Of a DNA stretch of 64,000 bases, positions 49,690 through 61,872 are shown piece by piece. Source of the DNA: Lactarius indigo (lineage: Eukaryota > Basidiomycota > Agaricomycetes > Russulales > Russulaceae); contig JAFKAC010000011.1 of the NCBI GenBank assembly GCA_025766275.1, positions 1,488,001 to 1,552,000 of the forward strand, given 5' to 3'. The notes under the pieces are model-generated. The model saw only the letters and a program-made list of their open reading frames with translations, searched no databases and was not told the origin of the DNA. The position numbers and the translations under genes are program-made. Within the stretch, counting starts at the first letter, position 1. The number at the start of each line of letters is the position of its first letter.

Positions 49690-51700
49690 ATGGGCTCTTT
49701 TCTCAGCTCCATCTACTCTCGCTACTTCTCGTTCTGCTTTCGCAGGATCAACCAAGTAATCAACCCAAATGGGCGCATACGTCTTCCGGACATCGAAGAA
49801 GGCAAGCAACAAGGCACGAGCAGTGGCCCTCCGGCGAAGCGACGCGCTCTACTCGTCGGCATCTCATACGCCTGGAGTCAATCAGATACGTGGTGGTCAT
49901 TGGAAAACCCACATGCCGACGTCGACCTTTTCTGGAGTCTCCTTGTCGGTGAGTAATCTCATCGGCCCGACGAGTCGTGCGTGACTCGAATTTCCCCCTC
50001 TGATTTATTATCGAAGGGGTCTATGGATATTCCCCAGAGGACATCATCGTACTCAAGGATGGCCCAAACACCCCCGACCTCCGCCAGCCGACTCGTGCCA
50101 ATATGGTCAGTGGGGCTCGCCGTCCGCCTCCTCGCTGCGCTGACTGGTGGAATAGATCCGTGAATTGGAGAAACTGGTTTTCGGTGCTGCACCCGGCGAC
50201 AAGTTCACCTTCTTTTGTGCGTCCATTCTGCCTCCGTGCGTGAAGGAGCCTGACCAATCGATGTTCCCACGCAGACTCCGGCCACTCTGATCAACAAAAC
50301 TCGCGCGATAGTGTAGATGTCGAAGAGGATGGTCAGGACGAAGGTAAGCTCCTTTTCGTGGCTAAATCTCGCTTTTCAATCGACGTTGGACTTGCAGTGA
50401 TTGTGACAAGCGACCTGGAGCGTATCATTGATAACGTAAGCGATTTACGCTTTCGGCCGTTGTGAGAAGTATTCGCTCACCAACTTTGTCGAAAACCAGG
50501 AACTCCACGAAATCCTCGTAAAACCCCTTCCGGCAGGCTGTTTTCTCTTGGTAAGTGGCGCATTTTGTAGTTCTGTCCGAATGACGCCAATGAATTGTCC
50601 TTCAGTCTGTGTTCGATACCTGCCACTCGGGTACCATGCTCGATTTACCGCATCATCACTGCAATGGTGTCTACGTCCCATGGCATTCAAAGGGTCAGCG
50701 CGCCATGCCTACTGTGCGAAACAAGATCGGTGCGTCCCTGTTTTCCTTTTCCTAGTTCTGCGGCTTGACTTTGTTGTACCATTACAGTACGCAATCACGC
50801 GATGGGCCACTCCGGTCTTCATGGCTCTGCATCCCAACTTCCCTCGATTGCTCGTGTGATGGCCCGGAACATCGACAACAACATCCGGCTACACACCGAC
50901 CCGCTACCATCACCGTGCGCGCCACTGCGAATCAACACGCAAGTAGGGGGGAGCATAGACGAAGCGAACCGGCGCTGGATGTCCATGGGGGACTCAGAAG
51001 GATATTCACCGCGCGAGGGTCGCCGCCCGCGAAGTATCGCAGCCCTTGTATCCCCGACCCGATATGAATCCCCTGTGTCGTTTGTAAAGTGCGACGGGTG
51101 GTGCGATTACGACCCCTCCGTACACCGAACGGTGGTAAGGACTTCTTTTTCGTGCTTCGTGGGTGCAATGATTATCTGAGCGCAAATTAGCTGTCATTGT
51201 CCGCGTGTTCAGACCCTCAGCGCGCTTGGGAAGGCCCTCGGGGATCGCTAACGACTGTGTTATGCAAATTTCTTAGTAAGCAGACCACGTCTCTTCCTCA
51301 CTCCGCTCCTTCCATGCAATTTGGCCTTATATGTCCTTTGTACCACCCACAGAAACTCAACCTCGCCCATCATATCGCGACCTGATGTCTCATGTCAAGT
51401 ACGCCACTTATCCGCCTTAGTCCCGTTTTCGGATCTATCTAAAACGCGTATCTCCGTCTTTTTTTTTAAATCAGTTTTGCGCTCCATGAAAATGCTCGTG
51501 AACTGCACGCATATACCCGTGAACAAAAGAAGAAAGAGGCCCGAGGCGAAGGAAATGGTTTCGACGGCGAACTGGACAACTTCCAGGAGCCCAAGCTGAG
51601 CAGCCTCGCGAAGCTGGTACGGCTGTGTTGTAATTTTTGCGTCTGATCCGCGCTGATTGTGTATTTCTTTCAGAACATGGACGATATATTTCACCTATGA
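49690..51700 (+). CDS. caspase-like (peptidase C14) protein 1
   Basis: Caspase-fold cysteine peptidase of the fungal metacaspase-like type, 445 aa. Twelve exons: 49690-49948, 50017-50105, 50156-50216, 50275-50343, 50398-50435, 50500-50550, 50606-50729, 50788-51134, 51191-51275, 51353-51398, 51475-51616, 51674-51700. RRALLVGISYAW opens the domain. FYSGHSDQQ carries the catalytic His (about 140) and FDTCHSGT the catalytic Cys (about 195) with the upstream Asp. A Cys-rich pair (CDGWC) and LSACSDPQRAWEG follow. The C terminus is LNMDDIFHL. The N terminus MGSFLSS, with Gly2 and Ser6, fits an N-myristoylation signal, and a Cys at about 16 could be acylated. It is first of three tandem paralogs on one strand. 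A role in regulated cell death or proteostasis is inferred from the family only. Confidence 0.87.
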
Positions 51701-51941
51701 CCATAATTTTTGCATGCACCCATCACTTTGCATTGTTCTAAGTTATTCCTACAGTAACAGCATATGTACACGATTTTATAGGATAGATCCGCTAATTGAA
51801 ACGATTTGAATTGGATGTCGTTGCCTCGTGGAGACGGAATGGTCGCTTGGCGCTGCTCTTGAAACACAGGCCACTCAACGCTCGCAGGCACGCTCACCCG
51901 CTCCGCCACTGCTCATTTGTCTGACCCTGTCCAACTGCACA

Positions 51942-51949
51942 TATAATAA
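51942..51949 (+). promoter_or_regulatory. TATA-like box of caspase-like gene 2
   Basis: TATAATAA, about 118 bp before the ATG at 52060, followed by a strongly CT-rich leader. Confidence 0.4.
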
Positions 51950-52059
51950 TACCGTCACCATGCTCTTCCCCACATTTCATCTTTTCTTCCTCTCCCTCCT
52001 CTCCTCCCATCTCTCCCCTCTTTTCCCCTTCCTCGCTTGTTACGCCTCTTTACGACCTC

Positions 52060-54470
52060 ATGGGAAACTTCGTCAGCTCGTCCTGTTCTGCCTCTTCACG
52101 TCCAACCACCACGCCTTCTCCATTACCACCACTCCCTCCATCACCACCGCCGCCGGCGCACCGTAAAGACCGATGTGCCCTAACCTCCGCATTGTCGACG
52201 CATGCAACTCGGCTCGCGAACCTCTTCCGGTGGTCCAGCAGCCCCGGCGGCCGTATCCACCTCGATGACATCGAAGAGGGCCTGTCAATGCCCGCCGACG
52301 TCAACGGGGCACGAGGTCCACACGCAGACGCAGACGTGCCCAATGGTCGCCGCCGAGCGCTGCTGATCGGCATCGCGTATCGCGGCGAGCTCCTCAACAC
52401 GCATAAGGACGTCGATCGGTACCGTGACGTGCTCCTAGGTACGCCTGAGCGCCCGACCCTTTGTTTCTTCCCCCATTTGTTTTATTGTCTCTCGCTTTTA
52501 TTATTGTCTCATTTATTGTTTCTGTTATATCCATCCGCTCACACTAAACACAGGCACGTATGGGTACCGCGCGGAGGATGTTGTGGTGCTTAAGGATGAC
52601 CCGGTGCTGCCTGATCACCTCCAGCCGACCCGTGAGAACATCGTCAGTTTCCTCCGTTTTTTTTGTCTGCGCCAACTTGGGCTGACTTTTGGGGCGTTGG
52701 CCTCTTCTTCGGTATCTATAGTTGCGTGAGCTGCGGAATCTGGTGGCCGACGCCGCGTCCGGTGATCGCTTCACGTTCCTCTGTGAGTGCTCTCTTGTTC
52801 ATCACAGCCCCTGCGCCCTACCACGTTCTGAACCTGTGCGCGCGGCCTAGACTCGGGGCACTCCAACCAGCAGCCTTCGAAGGACCTCAATGAGGAAGAT
52901 TTCCAGGACGAGTGTAAGCTCTCTTCTCTCTCGTTCCCTCGCGAGTCAGTATGCCAACGCACGCCTCTCTCTACAGACCTCATCACGATTGATGACGACA
53001 TTGTCGTTGATAATGTGCGCCTGCACGTTTCTCTATTCTCGCCCTGCTAGCTCAACGGGTCCGCTCTCACCGTAGGAACTTAATGATATCCTTGTGAAGC
53101 CCCTACCTGCGGGATGTTCGCTCTTTGTGCGTCTATTACCCTTTATCTCCCGATTCCCATGCCTGATTCATAAACCCGCTATCCTAGGCGCTGCTGGACA
53201 CGTGCCATTCTGGAACCCTCTTGGATCTCCCTCATTACCACTGCAACTCTGTGTACGTACCCTGGCGCTCAAAGGGTAAACGCCGTACGAATTCGTGGCA
53301 GAACGTGACAGGTGCGTTTGCCATTTTACCTCTCTCGGTCTCACGACCATCGTCATTAAAACTCCCATCCCCCAGTGCGCCGGAACGCAGCGTGTAACCT
53401 TACGTTTCTTTACGGAGACCCTCTACGTCCTGACGCGATCCCCTTTTTTTTTTTCCACGATAGGCATCCAGGACCCCCACTTCTCAGAAGCGGCACCAAC
53501 TCCCTTGCGGTCGGCTATCGCGAACCTCTTCGCGTGGGGCACCAAGCCAAGCGCGCGGCCTACCAACGCGCGCTCCGTGCTGCCCATCTTTGTCAGCATC
53601 CCGCTGTCCATCGACCCGCGCGTCGCACCAGCCCCGATCGAGGTCGGTGCGCGCCATTTGCGCGAGCACGACTTGCCCTCTTCGCCGCGGCAGTGTGCGT
53701 CCCCAGTATCACGCTTCCCGTGTGACGGGTGGTGCCGTGCGGACCCGGAGGCGCACACGGCGACGGTGGTCTCGCTCGCGGCGTGCTCGGACTATCAGCG
53801 GACGTGGGAAGCATATGACAGTTCCTTGACGCGAATCGTGTGTAGTTTCCTTGGTGAGTAACCCACGGGGGGCGGTGTGGTTACGGCCTTGAATCGTCCA
53901 GCCACTTACTATCAGACGTCATCTCTTCAGAAGAGAACCAGAGGCCTTCGTACGAGGAGCTCATGATGCACATCAAGTGAGCGTCTCTCCGGATCTTTTT
54001 TTTTTTCTTTCTGTTTCATGTTGACAGCGCATGTTAATTTTGTAGTTATAAACTCCACGCGACGTCGCGTCAGTTGCACGAGTGGACGCGAAGCGAGAAG
54101 ACAAAGCTCAAGAAGGCGCAGCCGGAAGCGAACGCCACAGGCGCCGCCGCGGCGAGGGCTCGCGACGACGAGAAGCAGCAGCTACAACAAGCGCCAATCC
54201 CGAACTGTACGGAGAAGCCGTCGTCTGCGGATGCTGAGTCGTCGTCGTTCGACGGCGAGATGGACAACTTCCAGACACCTCTCGTGCGTCGTTTTTTTTT
54301 TTTTTTACGTATATAAAGTAATGATTTTTTTATTGACGCGGACTTTGTGTGTAGCTTAGCAGTCTCGTGCCCTTGGTGCGTTATCAGCGCGAATCCTGCA
54401 TCACCCGGCTGGCTGGCTGATTGATGATTTGTTATTTCTTTAGAACATGCAAGATGTACTTCGGGTCTGA
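52060..54470 (+). CDS. caspase-like (peptidase C14) protein 2
   Basis: Paralog of the preceding gene, 514 aa. Thirteen exons: 52060-52438, 52554-52642, 52722-52782, 52851-52913, 52977-53014, 53076-53126, 53188-53311, 53376-53393, 53464-53853, 53931-53976, 54046-54283, 54355-54375, 54444-54470. MGNFVSSSC again offers Gly2/Ser6 plus a Cys for lipid anchoring. A Pro-rich linker leads to RRALLIGIAYRG. YSGHSNQQ has the catalytic His (about 180), LLDTCHSGT the catalytic Cys (about 233). CDGWC, then VVSLAACSDYQRTWEA follow. The C terminus is LNMQDVLRV. Exon 8 is only 18 nt. The intron found in gene 1 before the SLSACSD segment is absent here. An Ala/Lys-rich helix lies before the FDGEMDNFQ motif shared with gene 1. 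Confidence 0.86.
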
Positions 54471-55735
54471 AGTATCCACAAGAAAACCGAGGCAAAGAGA
54501 AGCCATCCTGACCCCCATTTCCCACGGGTTTAGCCTTCGTCCACCCAACCTCCATCGCTTCGCTTGTCGACGACCCCCAATTTTTGTCTTTACGTCTTAT
54601 TTGTTGCGAATTGGTGCGCAAGACGCATGTTTTCGATGATTTCGTTTTTTCGCGTAATATTGTAGCCCTTTCCTCGTGTCTTTTTTGCGTTGTTCTATCA
54701 TATATACTAACTCACAAACGACCTTATAATGCGCCTTCTCCGAGTTAGTTCTATCAGTTTCGCTGGGACGCTTACTTGAATGTTGACCGATTTCTGAGTT
54801 GCTCCCCGGACTGTTCTACCTATTATTTATCTAATTTTCTTCTTTGTTAGCATGATTCAACTTTTATGTCGTTGCCAGTGACATTCGACGGGTTCTCTCA
54901 TAGCTTCGTAGTAATTTATGTAGCTGGGCTGACCATTTGCTTGCGAATGTGGAAATGACTTGACCCCCCTTTTCTGCCCATACCCTACTTTAAATTAAGA
55001 CCGAACTGCGACCCTGAGATAGGGTGCCCCGTCGATTTATTGCCAGTAATTAGTACTGCTCCGCAGTGCGATAGTGGAGTATAACACGTTCTCGAAGCCA
55101 AATACGCCAGTGCGGCAGTTACCGAAGAGTCGGAACTACTATGCACCCTCACCATTGGTACGTAGTAGGCGGTATACAGCCTTCAGGAGACCTCCCGCAA
55201 GTGGGGAATAATCCAGCATAGAGAGCTCAGGACTGCTTTATTGGTGCTGTTGTGGATAACTTGGTAAATGACTCACGAGGAGTCACGGCGGGCTTGGCAT
55301 GTGCGAGCAGTGAAGATCTAGACTCACAACCGGCGGACGCTGCTCGGACGTGGTCTGCTTCCGAAGATGCGTACTCGGTGACTCAGGCAGGCTTTATCAG
55401 TGGCGCCGTCTCCTGCGAGATCTCTTGTTGTGTTATTTGTCCCTCGAGCGTCTCTCCCCTGTCAGGTAATGCCGAGGTCGCCGACGAATCGCTGGCGTCT
55501 GGCTGGTGTCCACTTTATAGCCGTCCCTTCACTCCCTACAGTCCAGCGTGGTGACATCGTGGTGCACTGCTCTCCTCTCTCCTATCTAAAGGTCAATAAC
55601 AAACGTGAATGTCGTAAGTGTTACTTTTTCTCCGCATTATTTGTAATCCACCAAAACAACAAACAGCGAACCTGGCAAGGAACCCCCGGGCGATTCGGGT
55701 ATGTGTGCATCGCACCGCCCCCCCGTCCCCCAATA
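54471..55735. other. no gene seen between caspase-like genes 2 and 3
   Basis: Terminal region of gene 2 and upstream region of gene 3. An open frame at 55252-55554 lacks an ATG near its start and any domain. Confidence 0.35.
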
Positions 55736-55738
55736 CGA

Positions 55739-55746
55739 TATATATA
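55739..55746 (+). promoter_or_regulatory. TATA box of caspase-like gene 3
   Basis: TATATATA, about 60 bp before the ATG at 55799. Confidence 0.5.
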
Positions 55747-55798
55747 CCTGAATTGTTGAGGATGGAGGAGCGAGTGTCTCTGTGACTCCGCCCCCATT

Positions 55799-57792
55799 AT
55801 GGCTCAGGCTCAGCGTTTCACGCTCTCCCGCATCCCCGCCTATTGTCAGTCTCCCACTGCGTCCCCTCCCGAGAACCGGGCCCTCTTGATCGGAATCAAC
55901 TATGCGTCTTCTCTCGGCGATAAGGGGGAAGGGCACCGCGAGCTTAAGGGGCCAATCAACGATGCGAAGGAGATGAAGAAGGCTCTAATCGGTGCGATTT
56001 CCACGGGCTGCTTTTTTTCCCTCACAGGGCTCAACGCTGCTGTTTCCTATCACAGAGCTCTTCGATTACAGGGAAGAGGACGTTCGCTTGATGACGGACG
56101 AAGAGGTGAACAGGGACTCGGCGCTATGGCCCTCCAAGGAAAACATCGTCAGTTTTTTAGTTTTACGGCGCTTGGCCTTATCGATCACAGTCTAAATGGA
56201 TTTTCCCAGATGCTCGAATTGCGTGATCTTGTCCGCGACGCATGCCCAGGAGATGCGTTCGTCTTCTTCTGTGAGCATCTGCCGCACTTACTCCCTTCCC
56301 TATTCTCACCGGTACGATTTACTAGATGCTGGCCACTGCGGTCAGCAGAAGGCGACCACCGACCCCAATGAAATCGATGGTCTCGACGAATGTCCGTCCG
56401 GTCCTTTCACTTTCCTTTACCCTCCAGAGTCTGACGGCGTAGCTTTTTAAGATATCATTACGTGCGATCACGAGATTATCCTCGACGACGTGGGTCCCGC
56501 GTAGGTTCATCTGTCGGCGGTCCGATACTGAGCGATCGTCAGACGCTCCGCGAATACCTCGTTAACCCACTCCCTTCGGGTACTCGCCTAACGGTCAGTA
56601 GATCCATCGTCATTTTTCACATCTGTCACTGTGCCCATCTGAACGCCGAACCTTCGATAGGCCATCCTGGACGCGTGCCATTCAGGCACCCTCCTCGATT
56701 TAGACCACTATCTGTGTCACGCCTTCCTCCCCCAGCGCGCCAAATGTACGCCCGTCCGTCCCCCCCATTATCACATCCGTCTCTCCTCACCTTATATGCG
56801 TTTTTTTGTCTCTAGCTCTCCAAGAGATGGAGGCGAAACACCACGAGGGGCTCCTTCCACGCTACCACAGTAACGACGACCTGCATTGGCTCGTCCGTGG
56901 CGCCGCGCGGCTCTGTAACATGACGTTCTCGTTCATCGCTCTGGTCTCGCTCGCCATCGTGCGCTTCAAGATCCGTTTGGTGAAGAAGCGGAAACAGGTC
57001 CAAATCGAGGTCGAGGTCGAGGTCCTGGATCGTATCGACCTGTCATCACTCACTAGCATAATCCCGCGTCAGCCATGTGCTCGTTCTTCCTGCGTAAACG
57101 CTTTCTCGAATGGACCTCTCGTAGTACGTCACTCTTTTTTTTTCTGTGTGTCGGTTCGACGAACGCCGGTATGGTATAGATCTCGGTGTCGTCCTGCTCT
57201 GACCAGCAAAGCACGTGGGAGGACAGCCAGAATAAGGGAAAGAGCATGACCACGGTGCGTGCTCTCCACTATTTCTTCTGACGTATGGACCATGCTTATA
57301 TCTCCTTAGAAATTGGTCAAGATATTGAGTACGCTCGTTTCTCGTTTGTCGTCTCAATCGACCGTGTTGTTCACTGACAACGCGTAGGGGAAAACCCGTC
57401 CATCAATGTAGGCGACCTGAATCAGCAGCTGCAGTGAGTACCCCTAATATGTGTCCGTCGGAGTAGCCAATCGATCGAAATTTTTTTCACAGGAATAGTC
57501 TCGCAAAGGCGTCATTCAAGCGCCTATGGGAAGCCAAGAGCACTTTCAAGTCGTACAGCGCCAAATTATCACCCCAGAAGCGGAAGGAGTTCCAAGACAA
57601 GTACACCGAACAAGGATTTTTCGATCTGAGAGAGCAGACGGCGCAGTTTGGGAGCTTGCACCGTCTGGTGAGTCCGTTCGTGTTGGAGGAACGCGGGATT
57701 TCGTAGCTGACTCGTCGTGCTGACAGCGCCAGGAGGAGGAGTTTATCGTTAAGAGGGCTGATACCCTCGAGCTACTGCTTCATCCTTCCTAG
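55799..57792 (+). CDS. caspase-like (peptidase C14) protein 3, divergent
   Basis: 429 aa from 13 exons: 55799-55991, 56056-56147, 56210-56270, 56326-56391, 56452-56489, 56543-56593, 56661-56745, 56816-57123, 57180-57254, 57310-57343, 57388-57433, 57493-57667, 57727-57792. ENRALLIGINYASSL starts the domain. FFYAGHCGQQ carries the catalytic His (about 119), AILDACHSGT the Cys (about 173). ISVSSCSDQQSTWED matches the SCSD block of genes 1 and 2. Introns 2-6 share positions with genes 1 and 2. It lacks the MGxxxS start and instead begins MAQAQRF. Exon 8 contains a short hydrophobic stretch (FSFIALVSLAIV) followed by basic residues, absent from the paralogs. The C-terminal part (LSPQKRKEFQDKYTEQGFF) is also different. 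Exons 8-11 are the least certain. Confidence 0.8.
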
Positions 57793-58506
57793 TCCAACGC
57801 ACCTTTCTCCTTTTCTCTGTTCTTTTCCCCCGAGTTCTGCAAGGTTTCGGGACGAGCATTGTATACCCCCTTCTCTTTGATACCAGTCCCCGTGACTCGC
57901 CATTTTCACACTGTATTATTACTGTCACCAGTAGAGCTTGCACTGCACTTCGTTTTGCCAATACCAGTACAAGGACAGTTTGCGCTTGCCTCATCGTTTC
58001 CGCGTGTACAATGAATGCCCTCGCTTTGGTAGTCCAGGATAATCCCTTTTGCGTGCGAGCTCCAAGCGGCCCTGTCCCATCCGATCTGTCTGCTAATGGG
58101 GACGAGTCAACGCGCCTTCCGGGAAGTTCCGTGAAGGGTTACTAGTAATATCAAAGTTGTATCAAGACGCATGATCCGCAGCTCCAGCTGTGCGTATCTG
58201 ACTCTATCCTATACGTTTCGGACCCCTGCTCTCTCCTCAAATCGTTCCCTCCCTTTGGTTTTTTTTTGTCATCTTTGATCTCTGAGGCGTGTACCTGGGT
58301 GGCACTCGGGCTGTGATGGGGGGATGTGGGGCGTGGTGCGCACTTTGCACCTAGATTCTTATCACGTCTGTCGACGCGGAGTATGATAATGTAGTCGCTC
58401 ATCTTACTTCCAGCCCCACCTTGATACGAAACATCACATAATACATACTTCAGCTTGTACATAGTGATAGAACAATCTATGTCCAATATGCATACCTGTC
58501 TATTCA
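57793..58506. other. convergent 3' regions
   Basis: Space between the stop codons of caspase-like gene 3 (plus) and the F-box gene (minus). No gene seen. Confidence 0.4.
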
Positions 58507-60126
58507 TCAGTACTCTGGTTCGTCACAAATAATCACCCGAGCTTGCTTCCGCAACGCGTCCAGCGCCTCGTCATCCACCTCACACCCGATCAGTACCACT
58601 TCCAGACCAGGTCGTTCCTTCACACTACCCACCAGCTCCGGGCCCAAATTCGCCCGCGCGACCTCACGGTCAGCAACAGCAGAACCAGAGCTGGATCCAG
58701 TAACATCGGTGCCGTTCAAGTGCACGGCAGGGTATCGGACGATAGCCTGGACAACGAGAACCGTCTCTAGGTGTGGCAGGAGGTCTGTTGACGCAGAGAG
58801 TGCGTTCAGGACTGACAAGCAGGCGGGGCTGCCGCGGTGCAGTCGGACACTCGTCACCGATGGCAGCGCGGCGAGCAGTGCCTTCCATGGCGCCGCAACG
58901 TCTGGCAACTTCGGAATATCAGTTTCATACTCGCCAGCGGTGCCAGAATCTTCGATCGCGGTCTCAGGTGCGACAGTGAGGTGCTCTATGCGTCCGGTGC
59001 CGAGATACGCACACATTCTCGAAAGACGGAAGAATGGGTAAGACAGGGCTAAATCTCTGCGCGGGCGGGTGGGAAGGTTCCAGTTGGTGTCAAACAAGAA
59101 AAGCGCGTCCTCATGCGCCACTGCGCTAGCGCTCTTGGTATCCGCCCGGGACCATACCTCGAACGAGCCACGCTCGAGCCCACCAATTAAGCGCGCAATG
59201 CGGAGGCCGCCATCAGAGACGCCCGGTGCAGAGTCATGCGGGATGAGGGCTTGCATGTATAAGAACCCGTGCCAATCCCACACCGGACTTGTGGACCAGA
59301 AGAGTTGTCTGCGCAGCATGGGAGGTACGTCGAGGTATGAGGAGAGGACTATCAGATGGCGCGGGGTGCCATGGAGGGAGAGGAGCGAGAGGCGTGGTAA
59401 TACCACGCGCTGCGAAGGTACACCCCCAAGCGGGGCTCTGTCAAGCCATTCTATGGGAAAGTGCACTATGCAAAGCACCTCGAGACGCGGCGCTGCCCGC
59501 AATGCGTCGAGAAAGATGTGCGGTGCGAAATTTGCGCTGGTAGTGAGGTGGGTGATGCCTGTGAGGATCCAGCGTGGTACGCGGATACTCACGGAAGTAT
59601 CGAACGTGAGCCGGCGGCAGTATGGCGCCTCTCCGCCGAATAAGGTCTCTGGGAGGTTGACATCATCGAAGGACTGTACTATGTTGGGGATTCCGTGGAG
59701 GCCGAGCGACTCCAGTGAGGACGGTCTGCGGAGGTTGTGGAGGATGTGAAGGATGTCATCAAGGTAACCGGAAAGGCGGAGGGTGCGTATTTTGGCGGTG
59801 AAGAGCAGCTCTACGGCAGCGAACGATTCGACCCCGTCCTCATAGCAGGCACCAATGCGCATGTCAATACACATGGGGAATGGTGCAGAGCGCTCCATCA
59901 TAGCGCGTGACCAGGAAATAGAGAGACCCGGAGTGACGGAAGACCAGAGTTTGGGTATGCCAAGTGCAGCTGAGCGCCAGTAGCGACAGACATGCGTCAC
60001 CGCGATCCAGTCCGGTTGACCCGACGAGAGAAAGGATGGGGGTGGAGGGTAAAGATCCGCCAAGAACAGAAAGAATTCTTGAAGAATTTCGACAGGGGGC
60101 TGGAGAGCTAGGGACCTGCGTATCAT
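58507..60126 (-). CDS. F-box domain protein
   Basis: Probable substrate adaptor of an SCF ubiquitin ligase. An F-box-like segment lies at about residues 7-60 (LQPPVEILQEFFLFLADLYP, WIAVTHVCRYWRSAALGIP, LW), in the form common in basidiomycetes. A long region of leucine-rich, repeat-like character follows (LESLGLHGI, LEVLCIVHF, LSLLSLHGTPRHL, SVTSVRLHRGSP), ending VIICDEPEY. The coding body is one uninterrupted frame. The start is uncertain. The ATG at 60126 keeps the F-box complete; alternatively an ATG near 60227 (MSVR) is joined across an intron ending just before 60130. The frame stays open upstream to about 60267 but has no ATG. It is the only minus-strand gene inside the caspase-like cluster, separating copy 3 from the dead copy 4. 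Confidence 0.8.
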   Translation of the reverse strand: MIRRSLALQPPVEILQEFFLFLADLYPPPPSFLSSGQPDWIAVTHVCRYWRSAALGIPKLWSSVTPGLSISWSRAMMERSAPFPMCIDMRIGACYEDGVESFAAVELLFTAKIRTLRLSGYLDDILHILHNLRRPSSLESLGLHGIPNIVQSFDDVNLPETLFGGEAPYCRRLTFDTSVSIRVPRWILTGITHLTTSANFAPHIFLDALRAAPRLEVLCIVHFPIEWLDRAPLGGVPSQRVVLPRLSLLSLHGTPRHLIVLSSYLDVPPMLRRQLFWSTSPVWDWHGFLYMQALIPHDSAPGVSDGGLRIARLIGGLERGSFEVWSRADTKSASAVAHEDALFLFDTNWNLPTRPRRDLALSYPFFRLSRMCAYLGTGRIEHLTVAPETAIEDSGTAGEYETDIPKLPDVAAPWKALLAALPSVTSVRLHRGSPACLSVLNALSASTDLLPHLETVLVVQAIVRYPAVHLNGTDVTGSSSGSAVADREVARANLGPELVGSVKERPGLEVVLIGCEVDDEALDALRKQARVIICDEPEY

Positions 60127-60129
60127 GAG

Positions 60130-61822
60130 TGTGACTGGAATGTCAAGCAACTCTCGACGTACGAGGGTGGAAAAGTACGGGCAATCTCCGGGAAGTCCGT
60201 CTCTATCATACCTCGAACTGACATCGCAGCAAAGAAGAAAAAAGTGCCGGAGCCTGAGATCTTCCAAAGGATTTGCGGTGGCCCTGCTGCCCTACTGGAA
60301 CGACGTATTCCTCGTACGACGAACGTAACGGGCACCCAATCGGGAACACAAAGTAGTGCCTCACCAACCAAGGAGAACAATTACCACAGTATGGCAACGA
60401 GGCGGCGCTTACATGAAGCTAGGACATCATCACACGCGGCCGTCGCGAGAGCGCTACTACAGGATGACCAAGAGGGTGCGCCCACGAACCAACTTGGTTT
60501 GAAACTAAGTGGCTCCGATTTGATTCAGTGAGATCCCTCCGATTGACTTTTCTTATGCCATTGAACGTCGATTCAGGCGCCATCTCTGACACACACTTCT
60601 TTCGTCTTCTCGTGTCTTCCCTCCCGTATCAGTATAACTACATGACTTTTCTACACATGGTTCAAGTTCTCTCCCGACATATATTGTACAGTTTATAGCG
60701 ATCCGTTACGCTTGGGCTTTTGAGCCGTTTTCCTCAGAGAATTACTATAAAATTAAAATCAACTTGAATATAAAGTTTTGGGGTACCGCAGCGGCCTCCG
60801 GGATCTATTTCAGCTACGATTCAGCAAGGTTTTCGATTGGGTTGCTCAATGATCATCCAGCTCCTCAGTTGGCGTGGTGATGTATTAGCGTGATGTGTGG
60901 GGGCAACGCCACGGCCATGCGCATCTCCGCCACCATTGACAGGCGATGGCCCCGTTGTCGAGTGTCAAGCATCATGATCGTCCAAGGTGTCGTCAGTACC
61001 AAGTTCTTCGACTTGCGGCGTACTAGCAACATACGCCTGCCCCTTGGTGGATCTGAGTGGGCCATCTCCACTAGCTGCATACTATGCTGCTGTCAAGTGA
61101 CTCTAATCACAGGTGGGAGGGGGGGTTCCCCGGTGTGATGGTAAGTTAGAAGGTTCAGAGGGTCAAACTGCCACAGGAGCAAAGCAAAATATTTAAAGGG
61201 ACTCTGAGGCCAGTCTCAACTTTCAAAGTCCGATTTAAGCAGAGTTGTTATGGCACTGCTCACTAGTCTGAGCACTCCATCCGCGTCCTGATCCTTCCAC
61301 GACACCAATTCCAGAAGCTCCAGTGTGGGAATTTAAATCGTCTCCAACCCAGGTTTCACCTCCAAAATTATGCCTATTCTGTCCGTATCATCAGTTGTAT
61401 CAGGACTTCTCTGTGTCACATCGCCTCGCCCTCAGGCTAGGTGTATGTGTTGATCATGATGCCTGCCATGATGTGGTTGCGCATTCCTGATCCCTAGTAA
61501 GCTTATCTTAGGGCTGCTCCTCTAATCATGACAATCATGTACGTCGGTACCCATCGTTGGCCCCGTCCTGGCATCGGATTTATCTGGTCTGTGCTCGACG
61601 CTTGTTCCTTGTTTCTCTCACTACTTGCCTTGGGGTTGGGTGCTGAATGTGCGAAATTCCGGCTGTTATGGGACGGACGGCGAAGTCGGAGACAATGATA
61701 CCAGTTAAGATTAGGACGTTGCGTGGACTCGGACCTTTCCATCTTGTGCTGAGTTCCATTGTCAGATCTGATGGACTTATTCTGATCTGTGTGCTGCCCG
61801 TCATTTACGTGTCATCGCCGTT

Positions 61823-61872
<50 letters not shown>

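Noticed and set aside
56816..57050. Alternative reading frame of exon 8 in caspase-like gene 3
   Set aside because: The other two frames contain stops, and only the chosen frame joins to the CARSSC and SCSD blocks shared with genes 1 and 2.
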